Below, one piece after another: positions 5,732 through 6,253 of a DNA stretch of 6,253 bases. Origin of the DNA: Candidatus Thiosymbion ectosymbiont of Robbea hypermnestra (lineage in GTDB: Bacteria; Pseudomonadota; Gammaproteobacteria; Chromatiales; Chromatiaceae); assembly GCA_020443945.1 (NCBI GenBank), contig JAIZWN010000200.1, positions 1-6,253 on the forward strand, given 5' to 3'. A program made the position numbers and the translations under genes. Each line of letters begins with the position of its first letter. Position 1 is the stretch's first letter. The notes below the pieces were generated by a model, which did no database searches, had not been told where the DNA came from, and saw nothing but the letters and a program-made list of their open reading frames with translations.

Positions 5732-5837
5732 TGAAAAGCGCGTCCATGCGCGCAGCAGCGCGCCGGTTGTCTGCCGAGATGTAGTCGCGGATTCCAATGC
5801 GGTCTTGTCGTGCCGATGCCGTCCATCGAACCCTCAC
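5730..5837 (-). pseudogene. N-terminal fragment of a ParE/RelE-family toxin gene
   Basis: Reading down from a GTG at 5837, 36 codons give an N-terminus typical of ParE: V/M-RVRWTASARQD at residues 1-12, then IGIRDYISADNRRAAARMDAL (14-34). This matches the usual W-T-x-x-A-x-x-D-L-x-x-I-x-x-Y-I-A-x-x-N-P-x-A-A pattern of the first strand and helical hairpin. ParE toxins are about 95-100 residues and poison DNA gyrase; about two thirds is missing here. After residue 36 the frame enters the palindromic repeat and stops within some 23 codons. An upstream minus-strand frame ending in RNGLPRQAEA stops in the GTGA that contains this start. That overlap would suit an antitoxin tail, but the stretch is too short to confirm. 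The fragment is a relic and not expected to work. Confidence 0.6.
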
Positions 5838-5915
5838 GCTTCGGCCTGTCGCGGTAGCCCGTTACGAGCAACGAGTGCCGTGCCCAACGTGGCGTGGGAC
5901 ACACCACCATCCATC

Positions 5916-5999
5916 GATGCGGTTCGCGCCACCCGACAGAGCCATCCTGAAAGAGCTCCCGCGCTCACCGCATCCTACGGGCTACTGCCCATCCTACGG
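5916..5999. repeat. REP-like hairpin plus a 10-base direct repeat
   Basis: GATGCGGT (5916-5923) pairs with ACCGCATC (5967-5974), and after a two-base mismatch GCGC pairs with GCGC (5926-5929 with 5961-5964). CATCCTACGG then occurs twice, at 5971-5980 and 5990-5999, 19 bases apart. Read on the minus strand this gives two tandem GTAGGATG cores, the same core as in the attC 2 loop. The element lies directly downstream of the truncated DUF559 gene. Confidence 0.55.
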
Positions 6000-6001
6000 T
6001 C

Positions 6002-6178
6002 CTCGATCATCAGGTTCTTCCGCAAACAGACGAAATCGACGAGGTCTCTACCGATAGGCTGTCGACGCCTGAATTTCAGGTCTTGAAATCGGCGAGCGCG
6101 AAGAGGGGTCTGGAGCCTTGGTTCGGCATCGGTCGAGCGCCTGCGCAGGTGTTTCGCCAGCGTTGTCAGGTCAGACAT
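6002..6178 (-). pseudogene. N-terminal half of a DUF559 endonuclease-like gene, truncated by a repeat
   Basis: From the ATG at 6178, 59 codons give the well-known DUF559 N-terminus: STDAExRLxxxLRARRFxxLKFRRRQPIGRxxVDFVC (positions 15-51), then KNLMIE (54-59). DUF559 proteins are small (about 110-130 residues), Vsr-like members of the PD-(D/E)XK superfamily. D48 and E59 would be the first two acidic positions, but the expected VDGGQH and the C-terminal half are gone. After E59 the frame runs into GTAGGATGGGC repeat sequence and ends at 5975 with eight unrelated residues. Function of intact members is uncertain; they are common mobile passengers. This copy should be non-functional. Confidence 0.75.
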
Positions 6179-6219
6179 GGCAAATCCCGAGGATCACCCT
6201 TTGATCCCCCTCTCCCCGG

Positions 6220-6240
6220 CCCTCTCCCGGTGGGAGAGGG
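6220..6240. repeat. Perfect 9-bp-stem palindrome
   Basis: CCCTCTCCC (6220-6228), loop GGT, GGGAGAGGG (6232-6240). No T-run follows on either strand, so it is more like a REP-type intergenic palindrome than an intrinsic terminator. CCCTCTCCC/GGGAGAGGG palindromes are frequent intergenic repeats in proteobacteria. It lies 42 bases upstream of the DUF559 fragment's start. Confidence 0.55.
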
Positions 6241-6253
6241 AGCGTAGAACCGC

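Noticed and set aside
5444..5797. 117-codon minus-strand reading frame
   Set aside because: It overlaps the chaperone 3' end and a palindromic repeat, has Arg/Ser-rich GC-driven composition and no recognisable domain. The ParE-like fragment lies in a different frame of the same strand.
5628..6086. 152-codon plus-strand reading frame
   Set aside because: It runs antisense through two minus-strand gene relics and several repeats, and its composition is that of a shadow frame.
1..6253. tRNA, rRNA or integron integrase genes
   Set aside because: I saw no acceptor/TPsiC pattern, no rRNA-like sequence and no tyrosine-recombinase motif in any frame.

Overview
The window looks like an accessory stretch of a proteobacterial chromosome, or of a large plasmid. 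The grounds are a type II DMSO reductase-family respiratory operon, attC-like integron cassette sites and REP-type palindromes of the kind common in gamma- and betaproteobacteria. No rRNA, tRNA or housekeeping gene is present, so the taxonomic statement is inference and stops at that level. Base composition is patchy: AT-rich in the cassette genes (about 698-1330 and 1623-2228), intermediate in the respiratory genes, and GC-rich in the right-hand 750 bases.

Left part (1-2345): the C-terminal half of a short-chain dehydrogenase is followed by what I read as a small integron cassette array with no integrase in view. Three long imperfect hairpins with attC-like architecture (593-696, 1420-1596, about 2245-2345) alternate with genes. 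The first cassette carries a two-gene toxin-antitoxin-like module: a PIN-domain protein overlapping a 66-residue partner by 4 bases. The second carries a 201-residue protein with PD-(D/E)XK nuclease features. The second attC is unusually long because a GTAGGATGGGT-type palindrome sits in its loop. The third has lost its right-hand core site exactly where the leader of the respiratory genes begins.

Middle part (2364-5494): three co-directional genes encode an iron-sulfur beta subunit (NxrB/NarH/SerB/ClrB/DdhB type), a secreted haem b gamma subunit of the ethylbenzene dehydrogenase/DdhC type, and a TorD/DmsD/NarJ-type maturation chaperone. The expected molybdopterin alpha subunit is not upstream of beta, where the family normally has it. 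Its place is taken by the cassette array. The chaperone is separated from gamma by a MITE-like element with 32-base terminal inverted repeats (4482-4678). The gene set implies a periplasmic molybdoenzyme whose beta-gamma module would take electrons to or from a c-type cytochrome or quinone pathway. The substrate cannot be read without alpha.

Right part (5495-6253): a gene graveyard. On the minus strand lie the N-terminal end of a DUF559 endonuclease-like gene (6002-6178) and a 36-codon N-terminal fragment of a ParE/RelE-type toxin (5730-5837). Each stops where a GTAGG(A/G)TG-type palindromic repeat starts. The window closes with a perfect 9-bp-stem palindrome.
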